DNA of 64,000 nt from Gaertneriomyces semiglobifer. Lineage: Eukaryota > Chytridiomycota > Chytridiomycetes > Spizellomycetales > Spizellomycetaceae. The notes under the pieces were generated by a model that searched no databases, was not told where the DNA came from, and saw only the letters and a list, made by a program, of their open reading frames with translations. The translations under genes were made by a program, and so were the position numbers. Where the stretch lies: NCBI GenBank assembly GCA_025558075.1, contig JAHLKF010000023.1, positions 248,001 to 312,000 of the forward strand, given 5' to 3'. This document shows positions 24,772 to 35,945 of the stretch, in pieces (within the stretch, counting starts at the first letter, position 1; each line of letters starts with the position of its first letter).

Positions 24772-26972
24772 CCTTGCGGCATGGAAATCTACCCGAAACA
24801 TATATACCCCACCACCCCACGATCGGCCTTACCATATGCGGCCCGACAACGGTGAACATCAAGTGCGAGATGAAATACTTTTATAGACGTTATTATATGT
24901 GACCTGTTCAATGTTGTATGTGCAAATGGAGTATGAAATTCATTAAGCGTTATCGATTACAAACGGTCGGACGGAAACCAAAGCAGAACACCTTTTTGTT
25001 GTTCTCAGAAAAAAGCAACGAACGGTGGAGCTGCGGCGAGTTATGAGACGATGCTGTTGTTGGTGGGTGGTGCTCATGGTGGTGGTAAGCCATCTGCTAG
25101 TGGATGGTCCATCGGTTCATCTTAGGGTGGTAATGAATGTAAATTAAATGTCCATGCCAGTCAGTGTGCTGCCAGTGGATGGTTGGGCGCAGGAAGTGGC
25201 TGATGAGGTTGGTGCATGCAGACTGTGTAGACCATTGCATGCAACATGCAGGGCGGCAGGGATATCAGTGGAACTGATTGCATGCCCACCAAGCCCCTCC
25301 GCCCTCCGTCCGTCCTAAATGCAATGCGCAGCAAAAAACCAACAGCAGCTTCCGTTCATCATTGGTATGTCTCTCCTCCCTTTCTCTCTCTTCTCCTTTT
25401 CCTGGCAGTTCAGCGACGTGTGATCTGAATTAAGTCTTCATCTCCAACAAAAGCCTTCAGCGGCTTCATTCAGCCTCGGTTCTCGGATCGACGACCACGA
25501 CACGGCCCGTCGTCGTAATTAAGCGTTTTCCACGGCTGTCAGCTTTCGGCGGCGGCGTCATTCATGTTCATGGGCTGCGAGCTGCCTGCTTTTGGATGGA
25601 ATGATGGCTTGCTGGATCCCGTCAAAGATCATCACATCGGAGGAATGGAAGGCATGCTGGTGATGACGGGATGTGTGGATCATTGTGCATTACAAGGACA
25701 TGGACATGAACTAGACTTTGGACAGAGAGAGACATACACAAACCGTTCGATCTTGGATTCTGCTGTGCTGCTGCTGGCTGCTGTAATGAATGAATGAAAT
25801 CCTATTTTACTCAAAAAAGCTGCTCGGATCGCACGTTGTCGATTCATTAAACGTCACTTTTGTTACGCACGCGGAGGTGTTCCTTCCTCGCTTCCTTCCT
25901 TGAATTCGAGAGGTGATACTGAATGCGATACTCCATCATCACCTTCTTCCTGCTGTACATGTACTCAACGCACACCATCTCACCGTCACTTAAAGCTCTT
26001 GGTCTCTCTCTCTTCTGAACCTGGTGGTGATACCTTTAAACCTCATCCTCTTTACACACAACGCACACACACACTGCACTGCACTGCACTGCACCGCACT
26101 GGCACCGCAACCACCAACCACCCTCCATCCATCCATCCACACTCCCCCTACTTACTCCTACTTTATTTCTCATAAGTGGAATTTGCGCTTTCCTCACCTC
26201 CGTGCGCCCCTAATTGTCACAGCGCGCGCCCTTTGTCCAGAAAAAGCACACTTTTGGAATTATTAGCGATTCCCGAGCGAAAGCGGCGGGGGGAGACTGT
26301 TGATCAAGGAACTTCCAGAAAGTAAGTGGTGATATGAGCTGGGGCCGAGATGAGATGAGAGAAAGAGGGCGGCGAACCGGAGGCGGCGGGGGTTCAGTTG
26401 AGAAGAGTAGTGGTGGAGTGTGTGACCCTTTGCTCGGTTCATGAAAATGGACTCCCTGGCGAGCATCTTTTTCAACAAAGGAGAGAGAACCACTTCAGCG
26501 GCTGAGCTGCGCTGGGGAAGCTGAGTCAACGAAATACCTCCTGCGCTTCGGAAACCAGCCCCTATTCCGGAGACGCAGAGTGTTTTTGGACAGAAGGTTA
26601 ATACTTGATCTGCCAAAGTTGTTCGTCGTCGTTTCGAGAGCCTGTCAATACCCTCCCAAAAGGGACAGACCTTGGACTTGGTTTAGGTTTTCCTTGTTCA
26701 CCTCCCAACCTCTTTTCCCTTCTCTCTCTCTATCCCTCTCTTTCCTTCGTCTGTTACTCAGCATTGTACTGATATAACCTCAAGACCCACCCGACTCTTC
26801 ACACACCTTCGGTACCTGATACCATCCGATCCCTCTGCAAGGCAAAGCCAAAAGGCTGTTCCTCTTGCGCTGTCCGATCCAGCCTGCAACACCCCTGCCC
26901 CAATATCTTCCCATCGACTGACTGCCACCTTAAGGAGTAACGCCAGATACCCTTGAAAAAGCATCGCTGACA
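24772..26972. other. 2.2-kb gene-poor stretch with simple repeats
   Basis: No frame with convincing coding character was seen. It contains CA/GCACT-type repeats at about 26058-26100, CATC-rich sequence at 26120-26145 and pyrimidine-rich tracts at 26705-26750. Part may be a long 5' leader of the gene at 26973. No tRNA B-box (GGTTCGAATCC-like) was found. Confidence 0.5.
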
Positions 26973-28250
26973 ATGCTGCGCTTGCTAACAAAATGGTCAA
27001 AGAAAGAACCGGTCGAGCATGGTGAAACCGATCCAGCACCGAAACGTACTGGGACCGTTAAGACTATCAAATCCTTCATGTCTTTGAAAAGAGTGAGAAG
27101 CGCCGTTTCCATCAAATCCACCAGGTCAGACGCTGTGGTGTCAACAACACAAAGAAGCGACTCGGCCGTCGCCATGACGGAAGAAGTAAAAGTCAAGCAG
27201 GAAGTACAAGAACGAAAGCGACCGGTCACGGCTGCGGCCGTCAAGCCGCCAGCACCTCGATCGCCGCCACGTACTGCCATCCACCAGAAATCGCCTTCAC
27301 TCGCTGGAGTGCCTGGAGGCGTAAAGACCAGGCGAACAAGCTTGTTTCTATCTGCCGATCCTTCGCATGGAACCTCTGATCATGTCATATTCTCTCAAAA
27401 GCGACCTCAATCACGTCGTCCCTCCACGCAAAACCTTCCCTCGCCTCCCCTGACGAACAGTGACTCTAGTTTGACGAGCTCTCGCCGCAGCTCTACCCAC
27501 ACGCTCACACTCTTTCCCCCGGCCAAGCGGGATGCCCGACGACTTTCACAGGTCACAGCGATACCCGGGAATGTTGGCACCAAGATCGAGACTGAAGAAA
27601 AGTCGGACCGCGCGGACTCTGCAGTTTCGGTCGACGGCAACGAAAACGTTCCACTAAAGTTCATCCAGCAACAACACATGGAACAGGTTTCAGTTGTTGT
27701 GAGACCCAAACCAAAGAAGCGCGTGTCACTTCTCATTGACGATCAGTTCGTCCATCCTTCCGCGCCCGTTGTGAACTCCTCGCCCGCCTCATCATCACCC
27801 GCTATAATGACGGAATCGCAACAGTACTACTCGTCGCGAGAGCGGAGCAAGCAAAAACTTGTCCGTCCAAACTCGAGCATCGGCCTTCCGAAACCGACCC
27901 GCGCAGACGAGGATGATGAAACACCCTTATTCCTCGTCCGTCACCATCTCGTAGCAGCTCGTCCTGCGTCTGCTGGTGGACAGAGACCACATTCTGTTGC
28001 CGGCATGCCGAGACCTCGTCCACTGCCTTATCGGCACACGGATCCAACCATTCGGCACAGCTATATTCCTTCCGTTCACTCGCATCCTGCGCATCAGCAA
28101 CCGCAACACGTACCATCTCAACCACGACCTCCACGCCCAAACAGTGCCATCTATGCGTTCAGTACGTCCAAGGACCACCATTCTCAATATGTGTCTACTG
28201 GAAGAAATTATGGCGCACAACGACGAGTTGTTGATGCGAGATATGTATAA
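26973..28250 (+). CDS. disordered Ser/Pro/Arg-rich protein of unknown function
   Basis: Single-exon frame of 425 residues, starting at ATG in MLRLLTKWSKKEP. I do not recognise a domain. The protein is basic and rich in Ser, Pro, Arg and Gln, with many short RxxS sites (for example RRSSTH, RRTSLF, RRLSQV) that look like basophilic kinase targets, and a His/Pro/Gln-rich C-terminal quarter. Long disorder and regular phospho-site-like motifs suggest a regulated scaffold or cytoskeleton/nuclear adaptor, but this is only composition-based. The open frame of 1.3 kb in a region with frequent stops elsewhere supports real coding. Confidence 0.6.
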   Translation: MLRLLTKWSKKEPVEHGETDPAPKRTGTVKTIKSFMSLKRVRSAVSIKSTRSDAVVSTTQRSDSAVAMTEEVKVKQEVQERKRPVTAAAVKPPAPRSPPRTAIHQKSPSLAGVPGGVKTRRTSLFLSADPSHGTSDHVIFSQKRPQSRRPSTQNLPSPPLTNSDSSLTSSRRSSTHTLTLFPPAKRDARRLSQVTAIPGNVGTKIETEEKSDRADSAVSVDGNENVPLKFIQQQHMEQVSVVVRPKPKKRVSLLIDDQFVHPSAPVVNSSPASSSPAIMTESQQYYSSRERSKQKLVRPNSSIGLPKPTRADEDDETPLFLVRHHLVAARPASAGGQRPHSVAGMPRPRPLPYRHTDPTIRHSYIPSVHSHPAHQQPQHVPSQPRPPRPNSAIYAFSTSKDHHSQYVSTGRNYGAQRRVVDARYV

Positions 28251-28889
28251 AGCAAAGACAACAAAACGGCGTACTGTGAAAAAGATCAATGTTATGAGGT
28301 TGTATTTGAAGATATGCTTTACTTTTTTTTCTTTCTCTTTCTTTGCTTGTCGCTCGTCTGCTGTATGGAATTACAAACGGCGTATGCACATCCCGCATTG
28401 CTAGTATACTTTTATTCTGGTAGTATGGAATGTGCTGGGAGGGGCGGTAGCGAATTGAGCAAATGTTCCCTCTGAAATACATGGCGAGTTCCAAGTTTGG
28501 TATTCATTGACATCCTTCACCGCACAGTTGGATGTTTCTTTTATCAAGTGTTTTAAAATGGGAATGGTTTCCAACTTTTACACAGTGTGATCATATCAAC
28601 AAACTGAAAGGGTGAGGTCCTTTGCATTTTCGCACTGTCACCTACATCTCGAAAACAGCCACTATTTTCCGCTTTCTCATCGCCTGAAAGTAACTTTGTT
28701 GGAAAAGTAGAATAATACATTCTTTGCCACACTAGGAAGGACGGTGATATGCCAATATTTTCTCCAGTACAATGATATTTATATCCTCGACAAACACGAT
28801 CCTGCCACTACTCATTAACCCATTAAACCATTCTTCACCCTTTCGCCCTACACAAATATGGCTAGTTCATTCATAACGAAATAAACTCC
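28251..28889. other. convergent intergenic, no gene seen
   Basis: Between the stop of the disordered protein (+) and the stop of the membrane protein at 28890 (-). A T-rich stretch at 28320-28345 may belong to the 3' end of the plus-strand gene. Nothing else was recognised. Confidence 0.5.
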
Positions 28890-29564
28890 TCACTCGCTCG
28901 GAGCGTTCCTGAAAGCCAGCGCAAAGCTGATAATCTGCAGTACCATTGCGCCGAGAAACAGGAGCATGTCCAACCACCATAACTGAGGCGCGAACGCTTC
29001 GATGAGGGTCCAGAGAACAAGCAGGGCGGTGACGATCCATTGAAGAGCGACGATTCCGCCACTGACGCCGTGGCCTGACTGGTTCACGAGGACCGTGACG
29101 AGAACAATGAGAAAGGTGTCGCGGGCGGCCCGAGCGAAGCGGTTTGCGATGCCAGACTAAGTTTTGGTGCAAGGTAGGGAGGGAGTCAGTTAACGACAGT
29201 GTTGCCAAAAGGGCAAAACTACTAAACACTTACCAAACCACCGAGTCGTCCCACAGGCTTGTTCTTTCCAAAATTGTGCATGGCTGGGGCAATCAAGAGG
29301 CTGAGAAGCCAAAGGATGAACGTAACATATACCGCAATCCATACGGCTGATAAACAAGAAACGGTTAACGAAGTCAAGATCCACACGCCGTCGCTGCATA
29401 TGTAGTGGGAAGAAGTATGCAGTCCAGATATACTGGCTATAGTCGTGCGTTACCCAAAATTGCTTACCTTCAGTTTTCCCGTTGAGGAACCGGTTTATGC
29501 CTGGGATGCCACCGGCTTGACGGCGTACGAGGTCGCCGAAGTACGCAAGGCTTTGAAGCTGCAT
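28890..29564 (-). CDS. multi-pass membrane protein, paralogue A of a divergent pair
   Basis: Three exons, 29564-29468, 29346-29234 and 29156-28890, give 158 residues from MQLQSLAYFGDLV. Segments: AVWIAVYVTFILWLLSLL, TFLIVLVTVLV, GIVALQWIVTALLVLWTL and MLLFLGAMVLQIISFAL, so about four TM helices. It is clearly related to the plus-strand gene at 30317: both have GGI-x-N-G-x-A-x-W before TM1, ALQWI-x(2)-ALLV-W in the third helix and a final A-x(3)-(F/W)-(R/N)-(N/S)-(A/S)-P. I do not recognise a named family. Its start was set by aligning with the paralogue; in-frame sequence continues upstream without an ATG. Confidence 0.75.
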
Positions 29565-29785
29565 TCTGGTTATTTCAACAAATTGCGGGTTCTCCTTCAA
29601 AGTGATATAGTTGGTGGTGACTGTGGAGTAGCGATGGCTCACTAGTTAAGCAGTGGTAGGCGCCCAGTTGCACACAGAGAAAAAAATATGCCAGAAAAGC
29701 AGTCTCGAATAGCGCCGTTTTAGATATCAACAAGTGACGGTACTTTGAGAACTTTTTATATATATATACCTGCTCACACTGGCGG

Positions 29786-30094
29786 TTAGGCATGTCCGTG
29801 AGGAAGCCATTCGTTTGAAATGCAGTCTGCCAGTACTGCTCCCATGATGATCGCTAAAGGATCATTGTTACAGCGCAAGCCGATCGGGAGTGACATGACG
29901 GAATCGTTTTCCGAGTCTGCCGCAAAGATATGAGCTTCCCAACAGCAAGGCAGCAATGAATTAAGTAGTCTACGGATGAGACCCTGTTCCTCGCTGTCAA
30001 TGTGCAATCCGTGTAAATGTAAGTTCCGTGAGATTGACGCGTCGGTCGAGAACCCCGTCGCTCCCACTGTGAAAGCCATGACGGCGACCAGCAT
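29786..30094 (-). CDS. doubtful small ORF in the shared upstream region
   Basis: An open frame continues on the minus strand from about 30400 to a stop at 29786; the first ATG is at 30094, giving 102 residues (MLVAVMAFTVGATGF ...). The upstream open part also looks hydrophobic. It lies between the divergent paralogues A and B and could be an extra exon or gene, or chance. I cannot assign a function. Confidence 0.22.
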   Translation of the reverse strand: MLVAVMAFTVGATGFSTDASISRNLHLHGLHIDSEEQGLIRRLLNSLLPCCWEAHIFAADSENDSVMSLPIGLRCNNDPLAIIMGAVLADCISNEWLPHGHA

Positions 30095-30316
30095 CAGGAC
30101 CAACGAAACAGCCGAAAGATCGTGCGATAACTGTTCTATCGTATATGGGCAAGCTTTTGGTTGTGAGAAACCACCACTTAAATACGCTGAACAACAACCA
30201 AGTCCCGCCCAAAACGTTTGAAGGCACTTGGTTGGAGTAACCAAAAGGAGGTCGATAAATAAAGCACCAAATCCCGCGCCAAACGAAAGATTGATTAACG
30301 AATAGTAGAAAAAAAT

Positions 30317-31038
30317 ATGGACGCTGACGTCGTTCCTGGACCTGCTGGAGGCGGCATCCGCGGCTCCGGTCAGCCTGGCGAGTTCAACAACGGCCGAATT
30401 CAAGCTGGTTGGGTTACGGTTTTCATCTTGTACATCCTGTACCTGCTCTGGATTCTTCTTTCTCCGCTATGGCGCCGCGGATTCTACGCAAAAGGAGCAG
30501 GTGCGCCTGAAGGCGGCACAACGGCCCCCGGAGCTGCGGCGGGCACGGAAGCCGCTGCCGCAGCACCTGAAATGTCCCAAATTGAAGCGGGCGCAGGTGG
30601 ACTGGATCCGACAGACTCTCATGCGCCAGCGGGGACGCCTGCGGGCACTTTGAGGACTAAAATGGAAGGCATGGAGAATGCGTGGAGGGATGGGCTTCTT
30701 TTGTTGTTCTCTACGACATTGGTGATCATGGCCGGACGAGGTTATTCCAAGGTATGCTGTACTGGTCGCTTCAGTTATTTCTTTTCTTACCGGTCTTTTT
30801 GCTTGATATTTGCTTTCATCAGTCTGAGGTTGCTCTTCAATGGATCACACTTGCCTTACTCGTTTTCTGGGGCCTCTCTCAACTTGTTCCTGGTCGGGCC
30901 GGATGGATCTTTGATTCGGTGCTGTTTTTGCCCATTTTCGCCCTCGCCATCACGATGTGGAGTTTGGCCTGGTTCAACTCACCGAGTATGAGAAGCCGCT
31001 TTGACAGTGAAGGAACACCGATCAACGAAGCATTTTAA
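30317..31038 (+). CDS. multi-pass membrane protein, paralogue B of a divergent pair
   Basis: Two exons, 30317-30751 and 30823-31038, joined in phase 0, give 216 residues. After GGGIRGSGQPG and TM1 (WVTVFILYILYLLWILL) there is an Ala/Gly/Glu-rich insert of about 60 residues that paralogue A lacks. Three more helices follow: LLLLFSTTLVIM, VALQWITLALLVFWG and SVLFLPIFALAITMW. The C-terminal tail is hydrophilic. Relationship to paralogue A is strong in the ALQWI helix and final segment. Function is unknown. The two genes are transcribed away from each other across about 750 bp. Confidence 0.75.
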
Positions 31039-31373
31039 GTCTTCGACATTTTGAGTTGCGTGTTGCGGTAACGTCAGGATAGGGCTAATAGCAGTAGTAG
31101 GGGGAATGCAAGAATGATCCGTCTCCCAGTGGTTCGCCACATGTGATACACTAATCTTGGTACTATCCACCGACAGCCAAATAGTTTGTTGTTAATACAT
31201 AATTCTCGGCCTGCACGCTTTCCTTTGCGGTACTAGCAGTCGCGACTGTAACGGGCGTTACCGTCATGAACTCGCCGAATGCGGTATTTCTCTGATGGTA
31301 TTCATCGAATCAGCGCGCTCTTCTTCATATCGCATGATTATGTCCACCCTCATCAAGGTCACACCTCAAACTT
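31039..31373. other. convergent intergenic, no gene seen
   Basis: The gap between the 3' ends of paralogue B and Asterix. Nothing was recognised. Confidence 0.5.
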
Positions 31374-31878
31374 CTAGTTTTCTTCTTTTCGCAGACTTGC
31401 TTGTTTCTGATTGAACGCATTCATGTACGACATCACTAGAGCCATCATGCTGAAACTGAGCATACTGGATGGCGACGAGGCCGACGGTTGGGTTCTACGT
31501 TGGGTTGTCAGAGAGATGATGGCAAGGGCAAGGGATCCCCATGCAAATGATGGGTATTTGAAGATGATTGCTATGAAGGCTGTTGTTCGGGGAAACATGT
31601 CAGCGGGATCTGTAGTTGCGTAGAATCTCTACCACAAAAAGTGGTAGTGGAGAAAACGATTAACAACTTACTAAAGGCTAATGGGAGCATGCCTAACATA
31701 TCTCCGTCTCGTTCTTCATCGGGGACCACGGGTAATTGGAACTCTTGAACATCTATTCCGACCAGGCGCGAAACGTGTTAACTGGCGTTGATCTCTGGAA
31801 ACCATCGAGAAGTAAGCAACGGACGACAGACTGACCTTCGGGCCTACGAGGATCCTTGTATTTTGTGGGCGGTGCCAT
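31374..31878 (-). CDS. Asterix-like ER protein (WDR83OS family, PAT complex)
   Basis: Small ER membrane protein that in animals partners CCDC47 in the PAT complex, an intramembrane chaperone for multi-pass proteins. Three exons, 31878-31836, 31752-31672 and 31609-31374, give 119 residues. The family signature is visible: N-terminal KYKDPRRPE, a central GDMLGMLPLAF, a helix with SFAWGSLALAIISL, and SMLSFSMMALVMSYM near the end. The first exon has only 14 codons, so the gene is easily missed. The third exon was joined at CTACAG because only this acceptor keeps the frame; that junction (near residue 42) is the least certain point. Family lengths are about 100-110, so this one is slightly longer at the C-terminus. 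Confidence 0.8.
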
Positions 31879-32030
31879 GTTGCGCGATCGCTCACGTTCG
31901 CAAGCGTATGAGGGGGACCAGAAAGGCTTTTGCAGTTCAAGTTATTGTTGCGACGACGGGAAGGCCGTACACGCACTTAAAAATCGCTATCGATAAGACA
32001 ATTGGTAGAAACAGAGTGTTTTAATTCGAG

Positions 32031-35000
32031 CTATGAAACCATCGTATTCTGCTTCACCAGCGTCCACTCTTCCCAACACTTTTGCAGCTCTGTAGGCCCC
32101 ATGTTCTCACCGCCATGATCTGCTCCCCATTTACCAAAGAATTCCAAAAATGCATCTGCCTCTTCTTGGTTAATATCCAAGTCCATGTCCTCATGTGGGT
32201 CCTCAGCTTTGCTCTCTAACTCTTTCAGTGTCGCTTCGGCTGCTTCAACCACAGCCGGGGGGAATCCAACGCTTTTCGCAACCCACACACCAAAACTCTC
32301 GTCGGCACCACCCTCTCCGACTTCGTACAGCATGACCACTTCATTGTTCTGCACAATGGCCTTGACATGGAGATTCTGAACGGTGGAAACCTCATCCGCC
32401 AGATATGTCAGCTCGTGAAAATGGGTGGCAAAGAGAGTGTACGATTGCAGTTTCGTAGCAATATACCTGCGCGAAACGTGACAGCATGGTTAAGCAAATG
32501 AAAAAACAGTGTCGCAGTTTTCACACTCGCTAAAATGGAAGTGGAACTTACTCGCTTATCCCCCACGCTAATCCGAATCCGTCATACGTGCTAGTTCCTC
32601 TTCCAAGCTCATCCACAATAACCAAACTGTCTTTTCCTGCATGCTTCAGAATCTGTGCTACCTCTACCATTTCTCTCATAAAGGTACTCTCGCCTCGTCC
32701 TTGCGCATCCCCAGCACCGACCCGCCCAAACACTTCTCTGAAAACTCGGCATCTCGCACTCTTTACCGGAAGGAACATTCCGAGCTGAGTTAGTATGGCG
32801 CACACCCCCGCCATTCGAATGTACGTGGATTTACCGCCCATGTTCGGACCGGTGATAATCAGGAACTGTCGGGACGACGATAGTTGAAGTGAGTTGGGTA
32901 TAGTCGGCGTGGTGAGTTCCAAAAGGGGATGGCGGGCTTGTACAAGTGTGAATTCGTCGGCGTCTCGGTCAAGCACCTCTGGACGCACATAGGGTGTGGG
33001 AGCAGAGACACTGACGTGCGCAAAGCTGTTTTGGACCAGTGTTACTCGCGCTACTTCAAACAACAGCCCCATTTCTGACAAGAAAACGGGAACTTACGCG
33101 ACCAGGACATCCAACTCGCTCAACACTCGTCCAAGCGCTTCCATCACAGGCAGATAACTGGCGCACACTTCCATGACGCTCTTCACGAGACCTCTCTGTA
33201 CTTTCTCCCATCGTTCTCGCAGCTCCATCACCTCTCCGCTCACTCTCCTCATATCACCACTCACAAAATAAACACCGTCTTTGCGAGTGGCCAACTCTGT
33301 GATACCTTTTACACCTCTCAAACAGCCCGCGTCCTTTCTGCTGACACGCAAGCAGTAGCCTAACCCAGGCCGTTCCTCAAACTTGACTTTTTTGTCAAAC
33401 TCGAGGTCAAGCATATTTGCTACTCGGCGCGCTTCTGGGTCCAGTAATGCTGTCAATTCTTGTAGTCTCGCATGCATCTCCTCCAGCTCAGCGTCAAACG
33501 ATGCCTGCACGCGCCATTCACCCTGATCTACCGCATCCAAATCCACAGTGGTTTCCACAAGTTCTTGAAACTTTTCAAGGTCGCTGGCACACTCTTTTAT
33601 CCTCGAGGTAAACATTTCTTGAATAATGGTTTGATGAGGGCCTGTATACTCTTCCAAAGCGCTGATGAAATAGGGTAACTTGATCACCAACTGGTATACT
33701 CTCACAACGTCTTGCAATCCCCCGCCTCGTCCAATTCTCCGTGCTAACCGCCCAGTGTCAGGAACCGTTCCCAGACAGGACCGGACGTTTTCTCTGATTG
33801 TGTTGGATTGGACAAAGGCTTCTACCACGTCCTGTCGCCGTTTAATTTCTACAATGTCGACCAAGGGAGCGCGAACCCATACTCCCAATAAGCGCGACCC
33901 GATGCTCGTCTTGCAATGATCAAGGAGCTTGAGGACACTGGGTGCCTGCGGTGCGGCCGGATTAGGCAGCACGTGTAGCGCCCGGAGTGCATTTGCGTCA
34001 AGTCGCAAATGATGTGTAAAGTCATGCGAATGCAATGTGTATGTGTTGAAGTTGGACGGGTCGTTGAGGAGGTTGAGGTATGAAATGAGGGACGCCGCAC
34101 AGCTCCTGGCGACTTTTCGGTCGTAGACCTCGCGCACTAAGTTCTGGTTCGTAAGCAGTTTGGCCAGGTCGGTTTCAACGTCTTTGTCGGTCCAGGCGGT
34201 GCGCTTCAGACGTGTTACGATGACGCTGAGACGCTCAATGACGGTGTCCAGCGCAACAGGTGTTTCCGGTGGTAAAAGGACCTCCTTGACGCCAAGCTGA
34301 ATCAATAGTGTCTAGTTGCGGAAATAAGAGATTATTATGTGGATACAGCTAAGCGAGTAGAAGTTGGGCTTGTGGAAATACCTCAAAGTTACCAAACGAA
34401 TCGTCGTCCATGAACTCTGCAATACCCAGAATGCGTTGGGTGGTAGCATCCATGTATGCGGCACCCACTAGCTTTTGCTGGCCTTTCTCTGCCACTCTGA
34501 CGGAAATAACTACCGGTGTAACACCCATGTCGCCACTTTCGAACAGTAGATCCTCTACTTCGATGAGGTTGCCAGGTGATGCCTAGATGAGGGCGTATTA
34601 AAACGAAATAAGGGCAGAATGGATATTCAGAGAGGGGCAGCAGACTGACCTTGCGGTACATGTCCCACACGCGCCCTTCTTGCCTCCAGACTTCCATTCT
34701 CCATAGCCGCTCAAAGAGGCACCAGCGCAAGAGCGCAACGGTGTTTAGTCGGCTCAGGTTCACACTTTCCAAATCGCCAATGTATTTGATGACTGTGGTG
34801 GTTTTGTAGACTTCTTTTGCCACCAGTTGGGCATCCTCGGCGTGTACCGTGTAATAGTCGCCCTACAAGTACAGGCACCAAGGGCGTTATTACGGACCCG
34901 TGGGGAAAGGGTATATATACAGCCTGGATGCATGCACGTACATTATTTCGCTCAAATAGCCGAATTGTCCCGTCTGGCTTGCCGGGGAGATTATTGAAGA

Positions 35001-35064
35001 AGGAGGTAAAGGCAGGATCACTTGCCGGAGGGGCGCTGTCTGGCGATGTGTACTGCAGAGCCAT
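32031..35064 (-). CDS. MSH2: MSH2 DNA mismatch repair protein (MutS homologue)
   Basis: Common subunit of MutS-alpha and MutS-beta, which recognise base mismatches and small loops in the nucleus. Six exons, 35064-34942, 34862-34650, 34582-34382, 34311-33098, 33025-32552 and 32466-32031, give 886 residues (human MSH2 is 934). Visible landmarks: N-terminal FFNNLPGKPDGTIRLFERN, then GDYYTVHAEDAQLVAKEVYK, ASPGNL in exon 3, the lever/clamp region, Walker A GPNMGGKST (about 643-651), the STFMREM signature, Walker B with DELGRGTSTYDG, and FATHFHEL in exon 6. All junctions are in phase and fall within family-conserved blocks. No inactivating change was seen. The fourth intron begins with GTAAGTT after codon 404 of exon 4. 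Confidence 0.97.
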
Positions 35065-35693
35065 TCTTCTCGCGCTGACTTTGAATTATGGCAATAAACA
35101 AGGCACCCAAGCTTCGACCATACAAACAGACATGGGTTGAATGCGGCGGCGGATGCAACGTGCGTTGCCAACTATTATCAAGTATCTTACACTCTTTTTG
35201 ACCAGGAAACATTTCTGAACATGTCCGGACTTGTTATCGATTTCTACATTGTGTGTCACCACTGGACACCGTTCCTTTACAATGGGGGACATGACAGACA
35301 CGTACGAGTATGGAATAATTCAACAAGGATGGAATGCCAATAGCCAGCATCGTATTGCAATGCAAGACCATCGTAGACCTAGTAGAGTTCAAAGATGAAT
35401 ATTCGATCAAGTGGGTGAACTGAACTGTGAACGGCCAGCCTGCTGTGGCGCTAGGATCACGCTGCAATTTTACTTGCTCGACATCAAGATCCAGGTGAGA
35501 CGCCTTCAAGTTCTACGTCAAAACTTAAGGCGCTGAATTTCAAGGTGATGCCTTTCCACTCAATATAAATAATCAATTCACTGATGCGACGGCAACTCCG
35601 TCAAGATCAAGTACGTGATGCCATTCAACACCGCACACCGAACGCAGAGCGCACGCCATGCCAAATATCAAAGCAACCTTGCATTCAATTTAC
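35065..35693. other. intergenic between MSH2 and U5, no gene seen
   Basis: This should contain the MSH2 promoter and the 3' flank of U5. No coding frame stands out. Confidence 0.5.
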
Positions 35694-35707
35694 TTTCTTC
35701 CTTTATT
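35694..35707 (-). promoter_or_regulatory. snRNA 3'-box-like motif downstream of U5
   Basis: On the minus strand AATAAAGGAAGAAA lies about 15 nt beyond the end of the U5 3' stem. The identical 14-mer follows U1 at 36230-36243 at a similar distance, so it is a candidate 3'-end formation signal, analogous in position to the metazoan snRNA 3' box. Confidence 0.6.
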
Positions 35708-35717
35708 AAATGAGAAT

Positions 35718-35860
35718 CCACCACACAAGTCCAAGACCCCGTGTGAATGGAAAAGGCCAAAAATTGGAATCACTCCGCTTAGTGACGCTTGCGCACGGCT
35801 ATCTTTAGTAAAAGGCGAAAGATGGATTCGATCTGTGCAAACGTCGCGGAGGCAGTTGAG
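35718..35860 (-). ncRNA. U5: U5 spliceosomal snRNA
   Basis: The minus strand carries the invariant U5 loop I, CTTTCGCCTTTTACTAAAG, inside ATC...GAT (35801-35823), the sequence that holds exon ends in the spliceosome. The flanking arms pair: CCGCGACGTTTGCAC upstream with GTGCGCAAGCGTC and GCGG downstream. An Sm site, CCAATTTTTGG, lies at 35757-35767, followed by a 3' hairpin CACACGGGGTC-TTG-GACTTGTGTG. The upstream CACAGATCG before the loop matches U5 RNAs of other eukaryotes. The 5' end is estimated from the TATA box, about 40 nt away; the 3' end from the terminal hairpin. Total is about 143 nt. Confidence 0.92.
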
Positions 35861-35893
35861 GAGAAAAGAGGAAAGATGCGCCGAGCGTTGGGC

Positions 35894-35900
35894 TTTTATA
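35894..35900 (-). promoter_or_regulatory. U5 TATA box
   Basis: GGGTATAAAAG on the minus strand, about 40 nt before the inferred U5 start. The same ten bases GGGTATAAAA precede U1. Confidence 0.75.
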
Positions 35901-35914
35901 CCCATCGGGGTGAA

Positions 35915-35929
35915 CTGTGCCACTGGTTG
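35915..35929 (-). promoter_or_regulatory. U5 proximal (PSE-like) element
   Basis: CAACCAGTGGCACAG on the minus strand ends 14 nt before the U5 TATA box. It matches the U1 element CAACGCGTGGCACAG, which sits 13 nt before its TATA box. Position and conservation suggest the snRNA-specific promoter element. Confidence 0.6.
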
Positions 35930-35945
35930 CCTGGTGTTGGCAAGT

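Noticed and set aside
34389..34823. A separate frame crossing MSH2 exon 2 and beyond
   Set aside because: It runs through an intron and out of frame in exon 3. The spliced MSH2 reading matches family-conserved blocks on both sides.
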